Under the pieces are notes generated by a model, which saw only the letters and a list, made by a program, of their open reading frames with translations, was not told where the DNA came from and did not search any database. Below are positions 1 to 11,129 of a DNA stretch of 64,000 nucleotides, piece after piece (the stretch's first letter is position 1; every line of letters starts with the position of its first letter). Location: positions 84,552 to 148,551 of the forward strand of contig JARVKI010000101.1 of assembly GCA_036674765.1 (NCBI GenBank). Reading direction: 5' to 3'. Origin of the DNA: Seiridium cupressi. Taxonomy: Eukaryota; Ascomycota; Sordariomycetes; Amphisphaeriales; Sporocadaceae. Both the position numbers and the translations under genes were made by a program.

Positions 1-1876
1 CCTTGGTAATGATAGCAATGCCAGATACAGCGACTGGACGATAGCAAATTAGCAAGAAGCACGGCGCTGTTGGCTATGGTACAGAGTTGGGGGCTTGGTG
101 GGAGGAGAGATGATTGCCCAACGACCTGTTCAGGAGAAATAATGCAAGCCGCTGACTTACCTGAGCAGAAGAGGAATGTTGTCATTCCGCCTATGACGGA
201 TGATGGGATTGCGACGAGTGCGGCAGCAAACTTGGCAAATATGCCCATGACGATCAGGAAGAAGCTGTTCGCCCGTTAGTTTGGATACATAAACTGCCTA
301 AGATATTCACTTACCAGCAACAGTATCCGGCGGTACGATTCGCACACCGCGTAAGGGCAATGACACCGTTATTCTGTGCAAATGTGGTCATTGGGGTCAT
401 TGTCATGAGTGCAGCAAGGACGCCGTTCAGTCCATCTGCGAGCACGCCACCCTGGATTCTGGATTCATACAGCTTTCCTTCGACCTCCAGACGCGAGACA
501 TCACAAGTAGCTGTGATATCGCCGATAGCCTCGCATGCACAGATGATGAATACCGTCAGCATTGGCAGGACGAGTGGCCCGTATACAGTCAGTTTGAATG
601 TTTGAACCCAGATGAAGGAGCCCACAGGAGCGGAATCAATCCCGCTACGGTCAAAATATCCACACGCGGCAGCAATAATGCACCCAGTGAGCAATCCGAC
701 TATGACGCTGGTAGATTTCATGATGGGAGATCCAAATCTTTCGCACAGAATGATGGTCAAGAATACAGAGAATCCAAGTCCTGTAAATCCTGTTAGCCAT
801 GAACCACTTTGTCGTGATCAAGGGCAAATATGCTCACCAAGGTACTCGGCTGACCCCCAAGGAAGAGCATGAGGAGCGGTAATATTCGGACACAAGGCAA
901 AGTATGCAGAGGGCTCAGCATCAGCGCAAGGGCCACTACCACCAGCCCAGTTCTGGAATCCGCTCTCAATCAAACTGATACCAATAAGCTGACCAATGTT
1001 AGCGCTGTGGAACATGAACCTGTGTGAATCGTCCAACTCACCATCACGGTCGGACCTGTCACGATAGCTAAGATTCAAGTCAGTGACTGGCGCCCCGTGC
1101 ATGCCGATTCCATGAGCACATACGTGGGAATATCTTGAGCATAGTCTTAGGTGGGATGAAAGCGATCAAAATTTCGAGCAAGGCACAAACAGCAGCCGTG
1201 CCGAGAAGTGCGCCGTAGCCTGTATGGTTCAGTAAGACAAGAACTGTCCTAGTTGGCGACTAAAGCTTACCATCAGGGCATGGGAGTTGTGTGCCATCCG
1301 CGGCAGTGGGGCAGTACCCATTGGCATACATTTGAGCGAATGCGCCCTCTGCCACTGGAATGATGGAGAAGGAAATACCAACCACAGATATCAATCCAGT
1401 TCCAATGTAGTATCTGGTAGCATAGAAGCGTCAGCACCCCGTGATGTCCCCACAGAGGCACGTGCCACTTACGGTGTCTTATAAACATGGAATCTCGTGA
1501 TTTGTATGAGAGAGAGGACCCCAGATACAATCAGCGCCGTCGAAACAAGGTACTGCTGATTATCGGATGTCAGATTGACACCAGCTGTGCCGGATAGAAT
1601 GATGGGCGGCGTGATGATACCAGCCAACATAGCTAGAGCATGTTGGAATCCCAGCAGGAGGGCAAGGAACACTGGCATCCGGTCATTGAGCCCAAAGAAC
1701 GGAGAGGCCCGTCGGGATTTTTTCATGAACGGTAGGTTTGGCTTGAAGAGGAACCCGTAGTCGTAATTACCAAGGAGACCGTCCTTGGTCAGGAAGGTCC
1801 GCTTGATGCTCGCTAATGGTGGCTTGCGAGAGCGTTGCTCAGGCACAACGGCTGAGGGTCCCTGGTCTTCGTCCAT
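1..1876 (-). CDS. uapA/uapC-like: Purine (uric acid/xanthine) permease, UapA/UapC type, 3' part outside window
   Basis: Plasma-membrane purine:H+ symporter of the nucleobase-ascorbate transporter (NAT/NCS2) family. Exons read on the minus strand are 1876-1473, 1413-1271, 1219-1124, 1067-1042, 988-838, 780-315, 264-161 and 33-1; all seven introns (50-127 bp) have GT..AG ends and keep frame. About 474 residues are visible, and roughly 100 C-terminal residues of the usual ~575 lie beyond base 1. The NAT signature QNNGVIALTR is present in the large exon, preceded by the conserved ITATCDVSRLEVEGKL stretch. The N-terminus has FFGLNDRMPVFLALLLGFQH. The start is the first ATG (1876); an in-frame TTG further upstream is ignored. 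The 26-bp fourth exon is easily missed by gene finders. Which of the two paralogue types (UapA or UapC) it is cannot be told. It lies beside, but is not part of, the quinate cluster. Confidence 0.93.
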
Positions 1877-3027
1877 AATACCGGCTCGACGTTGATGTGT
1901 AGGTCGCAAGAATGCCGCGCAATCAGCGACGGATATGCTTGCTGAGTGAAGGCGAGGAGGGGAAAGACGGTCCTCGCTATCTCTTAAGTAGAGGATTGTT
2001 ATGTGAATTTAAAGTTTGGCGGTGATTGATCAAGGCTCTCGGCCCGCTGTGTGTGCACTCCACAAGTTCTTTACTCGATGGAATTGGGTACTATTAATCT
2101 CTCTATCGCAAGGCATCACAGAGACTTTATAAGCGTTCCACCATCGAATGTTATGAGCACTATTCCTTGCATCGAAAATCACTTCCAGCCATCCATGCCA
2201 ATATTGCTGTAAGATCAAGATGCTCAATTGTGCCATGGCGGGGTCGCCCGGTACCGTCTCACAGAAGCCGCCGAAACGCTTCGCGGTCGCGCCGTCCTAA
2301 CCAGAGCACTTTTTCTCAAGGCTGAGCAACAGTCAAATGCTACTTTGCCGTTACCGCAGCCTCGGAAGGTTCAGGGACTGGCCGAACAGATCGCGCCGAC
2401 CGCGTTCTGAACGTCTCCGTGGGGGGATCAGACAGTTTGACCAGGCCTTCTTCAGCCCTGACCACGGTAAGTCTAGCGTTATGCCCGGCCGCGAAAAATA
2501 GCGCGCCACTATCTATGGGCTGACGCGATTGGATCACATTCCATCTTCCTTATCAGCAATCTGGACGCTCTCGCTGTTGTTGCACCAAACTGAACGTCGG
2601 CCACTGCCATGCCATAGGGCGTGCACCGGCCGATGCAGGTCGGCCAATGCCGCGAGCTGGAATACTGCAAGTGTAGACTCGAGATTCCATTTCGAAGCTG
2701 CAATAACCGTTTGGCATTCTCCTGGACCCCTAGTGACGCTTGCTGATCGTCGATCGATCCGACCAATATCTGCTATGTATGCCCGGCACTAGTTTCACCG
2801 TGTGATAAAATTCCACATTCTTTTCCTGGAGGGTTAGTTCTGTTATAATTTATAGTGGAACACGTCCGTAACCATTCAGAGACATCTGCTTTTTATTATT
2901 ACTCTGCCGCTTGGAGGTACCTAGTTATCGAGTTCCAGTGTTGACAATGACATTACATGATTGGGAGGTGTATTTCATCAAGTTTTAATGATGCTAGAAG
3001 CTATAACACACGTTCTCCCTTAATTCA
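1877..3027. other. Intergenic region upstream of the purine permease and downstream of qutA
   Basis: No convincing gene. The short open frames here overlap each other on opposite strands and show no family resemblance. It should hold the purine-permease promoter (near 1877-2300) and the qutA 3' end (near 2900-3027). No clear regulatory motif was recognised. Confidence 0.5.
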
Positions 3028-5415
3028 TCAAGGTATGCCCGTAAAGTCATGTGCCAGAAGCTCGGTGAGATCGCTCCCAGGAGCAAAGCCTAGATTTGCC
3101 ATAAACTGTGGATCGGAACCCATACGATCAGCCCGATCCAGAGAAGCTATGTCATCGAGTATAGAATCGTAGTCGAAGGTTGCACTGCTGAAGCTAGGTC
3201 TACCATGATTTGGAAAGTGTTGTGGGGACAGGTCTGCTAGGTCGTATTGAACAGCTCCGGGCGCGGTCTGGCTGGAATGGTTCATAAGATTCATGGGCTG
3301 GCGCGACCGTGAGGTGTTGGGAAAGGTCATCATGGCCGACAGCGAAGTGTCATGGTAGACTTCGCGCCCGATCATCGGAGGGGCTTGGTCAGCGGGTGTG
3401 TCTGCGTAGTGGGAAGACGGGGTTGGTAATTGCTGTATTACAGCAGGAATATTCGACGCATTCGGATAAAGCACACCAGATGACGGTTGTTGCATGTACG
3501 ATGGCGCTCTGTCTGGAGGTTTGTGGACCATCGGTGACCTCGGCCGAGACTTTTGTGGATGCCAGACAGAGTCGATCGATGTCTGTACTTTCTTCCATCT
3601 ATCTCTCGTATCCCCCTTCAAGTGCTCAGAGTTGTATTGCTGACTCAAGAGGTCCATGTAAAGGGAAAACAGTGGTGGAATTGCTGCGCCAAAATTGAGG
3701 ATATGCTCCTCGGCGCACTGCAACACAGTAGAAGGCAATGATTCTGTATATACCTGAGTCTGGCTTCCGCAACAGAGAAAGGCAAGGCGCAGCAGAAATA
3801 TGGAAGGAACCTGATAAGGGGGTGCATTCCCATTGGTGATGAAGCTAACGAAGAGTCGTCTAGATTGATTGCTACTAATAGCTTGCTGAACTTGCGTTAG
3901 ATATGGCTCTGTCTGCTCCGGACCAGGGTTTGGGCCGAAAACCGTCGCACAATGGATTCGATGTATGCTGAAAAATGCTGCAAACGAACTCATGGAATGC
4001 GCAGGGCTCCGTAACGCAGGACCCGGAGGCCGCACTGGCCCGAAGCCCTGGCAAGGCGTCCATATGTCCCACTCGTCTTGGTCATCTTCGCCCGACGGGG
4101 TGGTTGAAGCTATGTCAATCGCTCGCAGGTGAGGCGGCTGATTGATTTTGGTGGCGACTAGAGTGTCGAGCATGAAGCAGGCCATGTATATGTGGTATGG
4201 TCGTCGACTCCCATCCCCCATGGGCCGTGACTGCAAGTTGAGCGCCAGTGCTACTCGAGTGGCCAACCCCGTCAAGATCCATGCCGCTGTGTACTCCCGC
4301 CGCCCAATGTTGATCAGAGTCAGAAGCAGAATTGCATTGACATGCCGCGTCTCGAAATTACCGCTGTCGGGGGGTATCAGGCGCCTTGCAGCATGGTATA
4401 TATCGTCTGGGTGCATCCGTCCTTCAAAATCGCCGTGCGCGTGGCCAGGCTGGCTCGCTTCGTCTTGGTATGCGGCCAGAGCCAAAGCCGCCCACAGTTC
4501 CGCGTGTGACCCCGAGCGAGGTGCATCCTCCTCGGCCAGATCCAACCCTTCGCCGGGATAAGACCAGCAAGCCTTTTGTACCAGCCCCTTTTCCAGGATG
4601 GGAAACCAACAGTGGGTATAAGAAAAATAAACATCCAATAGTCTCCAGCAATTGGGTGGCAATTTGGTCAGCTTCCGGCATTGGTCTGGTTGCCCTGGCT
4701 GAGCTGGTGCATGGCCTGAGTCTGTGATAGTTGCCAAATATCCATCAAATGGATGTCTGCGTTCATGACCTAGGTCGCTTGGATGTACATCCGGGTGGAG
4801 CGCCGTGGTCATCATAGTCTCATCATTCCTTGTTGGAGGGAGCGCATCCCGAGAGCCTGAAGTTTCCTCCTTCAGAGGTTGCTCTGGATCATCAGCGCTG
4901 CTGTCGGATTCATCGGCCACGGGCGACACTTTGCCCGTCTTTGCGCCCGCCGTATCCCCTCCAGACAGGACCCGCTCGATCTCTTGATGGACTATGCTTT
5001 TCCTCCACCTTCGATGCAGTCGATTGCCAGCAGATGTGTCTTTTCCTACGAGCAAGGCCCTGCCCTGGCCGCCTTCGTGGGTCAACAGACCATGGAGAGC
5101 TTCTTCTGACTCCGGGATCTTATCAAATATCCAACCGAGTGAGAGCTCCAAGGTCCGGATGTATCCTGTCTGCACCCCGCGCTTCTTCTTCGGCTCTTCC
5201 CAGCTGCATTGCCTGTTCTGTGATGCGCAGGGAAAACACAACGGCTGAATCCCATCGCATTTCTCTCGCGCAGCGCGGCATTGATCGCACGCTCTCGATA
5301 CTCTCTGGCGCTTCGGCGCAGGCGGAACTTCGGCTTCGGCCGGGGCATCGTCCACGCTACTCGATCGTCGCTTCATGTTTTTGGTTGCATTTGGCCCCAT
5401 TGGCAAGTCGTCCAT
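3028..5415 (-). CDS. qutA: Quinate pathway transcriptional activator (Zn2Cys6), QutA/QA-1F
   Basis: Nuclear activator of the quinate-utilisation genes, 795 residues in one uninterrupted frame. The Zn2Cys6 binuclear cluster lies at about residues 43-70 with spacing C-x2-C-x6-C-x6-C-x2-C-x6-C (CDQC...CDG...CFPC...C), preceded by the basic stretch PKRQR and followed by KKKRG. A fungal transcription-factor middle homology region follows at about 230-560, including FSYTHCWFPILEKG. The tail is low in complexity, rich in Pro/Ser/Gln, and ends in acidic and hydrophobic residues typical of activation regions. The start is the first ATG (5415); an in-frame TTG three codons upstream is not used. It is transcribed divergently from the repressor gene across about 780 bp. 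In the known systems (A. nidulans QUTA, N. crassa QA-1F) the repressor binds this protein and quinate releases it. Identity rests on the zinc cluster plus position inside the complete cluster. Confidence 0.92.
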   Translation of the reverse strand: MDDLPMGPNATKNMKRRSSSVDDAPAEAEVPPAPKRQRVSRACDQCRAAREKCDGIQPLCFPCASQNRQCSWEEPKKKRGVQTGYIRTLELSLGWIFDKIPESEEALHGLLTHEGGQGRALLVGKDTSAGNRLHRRWRKSIVHQEIERVLSGGDTAGAKTGKVSPVADESDSSADDPEQPLKEETSGSRDALPPTRNDETMMTTALHPDVHPSDLGHERRHPFDGYLATITDSGHAPAQPGQPDQCRKLTKLPPNCWRLLDVYFSYTHCWFPILEKGLVQKACWSYPGEGLDLAEEDAPRSGSHAELWAALALAAYQDEASQPGHAHGDFEGRMHPDDIYHAARRLIPPDSGNFETRHVNAILLLTLINIGRREYTAAWILTGLATRVALALNLQSRPMGDGSRRPYHIYMACFMLDTLVATKINQPPHLRAIDIASTTPSGEDDQDEWDIWTPCQGFGPVRPPGPALRSPAHSMSSFAAFFSIHRIHCATVFGPNPGPEQTEPYLTQVQQAISSNQSRRLFVSFITNGNAPPYQVPSIFLLRLAFLCCGSQTQVYTESLPSTVLQCAEEHILNFGAAIPPLFSLYMDLLSQQYNSEHLKGDTRDRWKKVQTSIDSVWHPQKSRPRSPMVHKPPDRAPSYMQQPSSGVLYPNASNIPAVIQQLPTPSSHYADTPADQAPPMIGREVYHDTSLSAMMTFPNTSRSRQPMNLMNHSSQTAPGAVQYDLADLSPQHFPNHGRPSFSSATFDYDSILDDIASLDRADRMGSDPQFMANLGFAPGSDLTELLAHDFTGIP

Positions 5416-6199
5416 GTTACACAAGGCTGCGCGTTCAGTGTTGCGTCCTTCAGGTGAATTGGCGATCTTTGGTGGGACTCAAGCATCGCGGATCTCTGGC
5501 AAGAGACTGACCGCATTGCCGCACGATGGCTTGGCGACAAGCTGCAAGGGGTGTTTCCCGTGTTTCCTCAGCGCATGGCCGTTGTCTACGCTCTGACCTG
5601 GCGATATTCGAGTTGCGTCCAATGCTTTGTCGCCCTCACGACATCGTTAGCAATTGCTCTTCGTCTGTGGTGTACTGGGAATGTCGTCGTTGAGTGGGGC
5701 AATCCTGGGGTACTGTGGAGAGTTCCATGGAGTGAAAGTGGTGACGCCGGTTAAGTGTTTTTCCCACAAACTTCCCACTAAATGCCGGCGGTGCGACTTG
5801 GCATCTTTGGGGAGGGCCCAGTGCATTCCTGTACCAGACCCCGCTGGCATGATGCCACCCTCAACCCGGAGTAGCACTACGACCCTGTAACTCGTTCGAT
5901 TGTGAGGCGGGTCAGAGGGACGACGGACGATTGGACTTGCGCACTGGTTGTATATCGGAGTTTGCGCCTTTGCCTGTCGACTTTCCAAGTCGGATCAAAT
6001 TCGAATAACTGCTACCATCGATCTCCATCACTCGACGTAACACGCTTGAGCGACAAACGATTAGACGGGGGACCAAATCTTTTGCCCTCCTACTCGATAT
6101 TGTTCCCGCTTCGTCCCGGACAATGTGACCGCAGTCACACTTAGATGATTCGAAACTCCCCACAAGCCCGTCTCTCCCGTTGCTCGTACCCCAGAAAGG
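5416..6199. promoter_or_regulatory. Divergent qutA/qutR intergenic region
   Basis: 784 bp between the start codons of the activator and repressor genes, so both promoters lie here. A weak match to the activator-site palindrome sits at 5749-5764 (listed separately). No other gene is supported. Confidence 0.6.
5749..5764. promoter_or_regulatory. Weak candidate quinate-activator site
   Basis: GGTTAAGTGTTTTTCC matches the QA-1F/QUTA consensus GGRTAARYRYTTATCC at 14 of 16 positions (mismatches at 3 and 13). In N. crassa the activator is autoregulated, so a site here would be expected, but two mismatches make this speculative. Confidence 0.35.
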
Positions 6200-8977
6200 A
6201 TGGCTTCTTCAGCTCTAGCAGGAGTCAAACGGTCATTTGCCGACATGGCTACGGATGGCGCGAGCTCTGCCAGCCCTCAATTGTGGGTGAGCAATAGTGG
6301 CAGCAATAGTTATGTTTGGGGAGGGGATGGCAACGATCAGCCGAAACGACAAGAGCGCCAGAGGAAGCCTTCGGCCGATCGACCTTCAGAGAGTGATTGT
6401 ATGTACTCCCCCTATGCACGCGAGCCTCTAAACTACTGGTAACACCTTTAAATCGCAGTCTACACGCCAATGTCGCGATCTGCTAGCCACTCCCCTCCAA
6501 GCAAGTTGGCAAGAGCAGCAGTGCCGACGCCGTTCGAACCCGATGCGTCTATAGTGCTGGTGGGAATGCGTGGGTCTGGCAAGTCCACACTAGCTATCAT
6601 TGCGTCGACGGCAATGAAGAGGCGTATCGTAGATACAGAACAAGCTTTTTTCGATGCTACAGGATTGTCGACGATAGCATTCAAGAAACAGCACGGCAAC
6701 GTCGAGTATAGGCGGCGGCAGTTTGATGTATTAGAAGGAATTCTCAACCGGCATCAGAAAGACTGTATAATCGTGTCTTCCTGGATTGAACGATCGGTGC
6801 AGACTCTGCTGGCAGAGTTCTCTATCTCACATCCGGTGGTACATGTGTTGAGAGACGAGAAAGCCATCTCGAGATACCTCGGCGTGACCGACGTGGGAAA
6901 GTTCAAGGAGCTACTAGATTATCTGGCGAGCGCATTCCGCACATGTGGGAACTTCGAGTTCTTCAACGTCTCGGAAGGGATATCCGTATCGGGCGATAAG
7001 ACACTGACCGAAACGACGGCACTAGATCACAACGGCGAGCATAAGTCACCCGCACCATACTTGACACTGAAACGTGCCGAGAGACACTTCCTAAGGTTCT
7101 TAGCACTGATCATGCCGAAAGGGTCCATCCCATACATCGAGTCGGCCTTCCCGCTGGCCTCAATACCGACAGAGAATCGGCAATTCACCTATGCCATGAC
7201 TGTGCCGCTCTCAAAACTCCTCGCGGGTGAACTCAAGATCGAGGATCTCGAAACGGGCGCTGATGCGATCGAAATCGTGGTGCATGACGCTTTCACTCAG
7301 CGCCTCAGCGCGGATCGTGCAAGCCAAATCAGCAGGGTCATCGGACACATTAGAAGGAATGTAGTCATACCTATCATCTACCACATTGTCTGGCCATCGG
7401 AAGGGCCCATGGACAACGCACAAAAGCTACTCTACCTGGACTATTTACAACATGGGTTGAGGTTAGCGCCAGAGTACATAGGGCTCGACTTGCGGTTGGA
7501 GGATGACCTGTTCTCGCAGGTTGTCAAGAACAAGAGAACATCAAAAGTCATTGGCTCGGTCAACATGGACATACCCCATCCCCCGTCCTGGAGGGATCCA
7601 CTATGGTTGACCTTATACCGCAAGGCTCGAGATCATGGGTGTGATCTGGTACGGATGCTAAGACCAGCTACCCAGATAGAAGACAACTTTGGCATTGAGT
7701 TCCTGCGACATGGCATCGAAGAGCTAGGAGAATCGAGGCTGCCGTGCATCACTTTCAACACCGGCTCAAAGGGTCGGAACTCGCAATGCTTCAACAAGAT
7801 CCTGACCTCGGTGATTCCCGAGTCCCTCGTTGGTCTGACACACCCAGACCCCAAGACCTCACTTTATGTGCCGGCGCCGCTCACCGCGCTAGAGGCCACC
7901 AAAGCACTGCATGCATCATTCATCTTGGACGCGATGAAACTCTACGTCGTCGGAGCAAACGTCGGCTACAGCATGTCGCCAGCCATGCACAACGTTGCTC
8001 TCAAGGCTTGCGGTCTCCCGCATGTCTATCGGCCATACTCGACAGCATCGCTTAGCAACATACGCGACCTTATACATGACCCCTTATTTGCCGGGGTCTC
8101 GATTGGCCTCCCATTCAAGGTGGAAGTCATCAGTCTCGCGCATTCCCTCAGTAGCCATGCCAAGGCTATCGGTGCTGTGAACACACTCATTCCAGTTCGG
8201 CACCTTAATACCGACGGCTCTATTCCCGACAATGCACTCTTCTTTAACTTTAGGAATAGGGCCGGCCCAGTGTTGGCACTCTACGGAGAAAACACGGACT
8301 GGATTGGCATTCGAGCTTGCGTCAGGAGGGGACTCTCGCCTGCCAACGCTGTGCGACCCAGCTCAAGCGGCTTGGTCATCGGTGCTGGCGGTATGGCAAG
8401 AGCAGCCGTCTACGCAATGTTGCAACTGGGCGTCAAGAACATTGTTATCTTCAACAGGACGCCTGCCAACGCCGAAAAGCTTGTTGCACATTTCACCAGG
8501 CTGCTTTCGCGGCATGATCTGCCTTTATTGAGCCCCAGTTCTGACACGGAGACAAACTTCCATGTCATTCAATCACGAAATGATCATTGGCCGGAGAGAT
8601 TCCGCCTCCCTACCATGATCATCTCCTGTATACCTACGCATGACATTGGCGATGCTCCTGCGCCCAATTTCACCCTCCCCGACACCTGGATGGGAAGTCC
8701 CACAGGAGGGGTGGTTGTTGAACTTGCCTACAGATATCTGAACACGCCACTCCTTGAGCAAGTACGTGCACAATCTCATCGCGGCTGGGTGCCTATGGAT
8801 GGCCTGGACCTGCTGCCGGAGCAAGGATTCGCTCAGTTTGAATTGTTCACTGGGAGACGAGCCCCCCGACGGCTGATGAGGGAAGAGGTGTTCAGGTCAT
8901 ATCCAAATGAGCAGGATGAATCCAACCGAACACAACTCCAGCCTCGGCTGGAGAACATTGTTGAACAAGAGCCATGA
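6200..8977 (+). CDS. qutR: Quinate pathway repressor, QutR/QA-1S (AROM-derived)
   Basis: Negative regulator of the quinate genes, homologous to the three C-terminal domains of the pentafunctional AROM protein. Exons are 6200-6398 and 6459-8977 (60-bp intron GTATGT..GCAG), giving 905 residues, close to the ~900-930 of known repressors. The order is an N-terminal extension (~1-90); a shikimate-kinase-like domain with P-loop GMRGSGKST; a type I dehydroquinase-like domain (~240-480); and a shikimate-dehydrogenase-like domain from about 515 (GYSMSPAMHN, GLPFK, GENTDW, GAGGMARAAV). The dehydroquinase-like domain appears to lack its catalytic pair: the position of the Schiff-base lysine reads LVRM, and the catalytic histidine segment reads IGSVNMD. 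Kinase and dehydrogenase signatures are better kept, consistent with ligand sensing rather than catalysis. The first exon brings the ATG; an ATG-only second-exon model would lose about 70 residues. Confidence 0.93.
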
Positions 8978-10070
8978 TGGACTCACATGATTTCAAGATA
9001 CCCGTCAACGATAAGTACGAAATACGATATATCGCAAGGAGCAACCAAAAGAAGTGTGTCCTCTATTTACCTTATATAAAATGCATGCCGCCTGCATAAA
9101 TGACATGCGATTAACAAGCGCCCAGCAAACCGAATTTTTAAATCATATTCAGACGCATCGTTATTGTTGCGTTTAAAACCATGAGCGATTCGTAGGTGAA
9201 GAGCTCCCGTGAAGGAGTGCCAAATTATCAGGGTAGACAAGCATCTGGCCATAATTTGAAATTTCGGACGAAATGTCAGTTGTTTCCCATGATCATAGGT
9301 CGCCTACTGCGACAAATTGAATCATCTTCCTCAGTCGATCATGGACCTGCGTGCGGTGATGTGCAAGAGGTGAATCCCATTGCCCTGACGCCTCGGCTCA
9401 CATTGTACAATGTGCCGGAGTAGTCGTTCCAGCCCAACTTCGCAACAGCTCCGGCAATCGGATATGGCCGACAATGTGTAGCAGCCATCAATAGAGCTCG
9501 GCCCACCACCAGCATTGTTAGCTTAGCCGTCCGCGTAAGTGTTTACCCGTTGGATTAAATTCCATGACATCAACCATCGCCTCGGTAAGTTGCTTCTACG
9601 CCTGCCGCGACGGATGCGGGCAGGCAAGTTATACACCTTGACATGGCAACCATAGCATCCAAGGGTGATCGTTTTCCCCTTCAACCCACCCAGCTCAGAC
9701 GGGTATCGCTGGAGACGGCCCGTCTCGCTTCGTGATACACGAGGGGAGAGCAAGATAATATCCCATTCGTTGCATACAACCCACCTGCACGTAGCCTCCT
9801 CACATTGTCCTACGTTGTCAAACACTGAACAAAAACGTTTCTTGGACTGTGTCTCTTCTGTTAGTTACCCCTGGTTCTATTCCATCTGATACGTTTTTTC
9901 CCGGTACATGGCACGTTCCACTATTATTGAATCTTGATCTCACATCGCACACCAAGCGATTATAATAACGAGTCGCAACGGCAAATTGCCGTCTAACATT
10001 TGCCCACCAATATCTCCTTTGGCACAACGAACCCCTCTACCTCTGAAGCATTTGTCATAGACTTTTCAGT
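8978..10070. promoter_or_regulatory. qutR-qutC intergenic region (qutC promoter)
   Basis: 1.1 kb with no gene supported. It contains the qutR 3' end and the qutC promoter, including a near-perfect activator palindrome at 9534-9549. Confidence 0.6.
9534..9549. promoter_or_regulatory. Probable quinate-activator site upstream of qutC
   Basis: GCGTAAGTGTTTACCC matches the palindromic consensus GGRTAARYRYTTAYCC at 15 of 16 positions; only position 2 differs. It lies 522 bp before the qutC start codon. Confidence 0.6.
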
Positions 10071-11129
10071 ATGCCTTGCCGTTTAGCTATCACTTCAATG
10101 TCGCTCGGCCGTTGCTTCGCAGGCCACACGTTTGCGCACAAGCTCGACATGGCTCAAGCCTATGGATATAAGGGTATTGAGCTCTTCCACGAAGATCTAG
10201 CCGATATTGCCAATCAGCTAGGCAATGGCTTGAGGGCTCAAAATGAGCTCCAGGCTGCGGACATCATTCGAAACATGTGCGCTCAGCGAGATCTGGCTAT
10301 CTTATGTCTACAGCCATTCTCGGGGTATGAGGGTCTGCTCGATCGCGACGAACACAACAGGCGTCTTGAACAGCTCCAGTTTTGGTTCCAACTCGCCAAG
10401 GCCCTCGGCACAGACATTGTGCAAATTCCCTCGAGCTTCTCACCCGCCTCGGAAATATCAGAAGACAGAAACCTCATCGTTTCGGACTTACAAAAGGTTG
10501 CCGACATGGGCCTACAAGAAAACCCGCCTATCAGATTTGTCTACGAGGCGCTTTGTTGGGGAACTCGTGTGGATCACTGGGAGCAGAGCTGGGAAATAGT
10601 GCAGGCCATTGATCGACCCAATTTCGGTCTATGTCTAGACACCTTCAACATTGCTGGTCGAATATACGCAAACCCGGCCTCACCGACTGGCATGAACACA
10701 AACGCCGACCAAATAGTCAAAGAGTCGATATCACGATTACTTTCTACGGTCGACGTCAGTAAAGTCTTCTACGTACAGGTTGTCGACGCCGAGAGACTGC
10801 AGGACCCTCTTGTCGAGGGCCATCAATTCTACAACGCGGAGCAGCCATGCCGCATGAGCTGGTCGAGGAACTGCAGGTTATTCTATGGAGAGAAAGATCG
10901 TGGGGCATACCTCCCCGTGACCGAGATCTCGAGAGCCATCTTCCATGGACTTGGCTTCGAAGGTTGGGTCAGTCTTGAGCTCTTCAACCGTAGGATGTCC
11001 GACAGGGATGAGGATGTACCCCGAGAGCTGGCTAGTCGGGGCGCAGTGTCTTGGGCGAAACTTGTGCAAGACATGAACTTGAAGGTGGAGAGACCACAAC
11101 TTCCACAAAGGATTTCAGCGTCATTATAA
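10071..11129 (+). CDS. qutC: 3-dehydroshikimate dehydratase, QutC/QA-4
   Basis: Converts 3-dehydroshikimate to protocatechuate, the last step of the quinate pathway before ring cleavage. Intronless, 352 residues, close to QA-4 (~359). It is a xylose-isomerase-like TIM barrel of the sugar phosphate isomerase/epimerase fold. The four metal ligands expected for this family can be seen in order: Glu in FVYEALCWG, Asp in CLDTFN, Gln in VQVVDAE and Glu in SLELFN. The N-terminus SMSLGRCFAGHTFAHK and the GYKGIELFHEDL segment are typical of the fungal enzyme. It has its own promoter with a 15/16 activator palindrome and ends convergently with the permease gene qutD. Confidence 0.95.
   Translation: MPCRLAITSMSLGRCFAGHTFAHKLDMAQAYGYKGIELFHEDLADIANQLGNGLRAQNELQAADIIRNMCAQRDLAILCLQPFSGYEGLLDRDEHNRRLEQLQFWFQLAKALGTDIVQIPSSFSPASEISEDRNLIVSDLQKVADMGLQENPPIRFVYEALCWGTRVDHWEQSWEIVQAIDRPNFGLCLDTFNIAGRIYANPASPTGMNTNADQIVKESISRLLSTVDVSKVFYVQVVDAERLQDPLVEGHQFYNAEQPCRMSWSRNCRLFYGEKDRGAYLPVTEISRAIFHGLGFEGWVSLELFNRRMSDRDEDVPRELASRGAVSWAKLVQDMNLKVERPQLPQRISASL

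Noticed and set aside
1273..1530. Minus-strand ORF with Trp/His-rich translation
   Set aside because: It is a wrong-frame reading across exons 1-2 and intron 1 of the purine permease.
4830..5510. 226-codon plus-strand ORF
   Set aside because: It lies antisense to the qutA coding sequence and has no domain; a shadow of the GC-rich coding frame.
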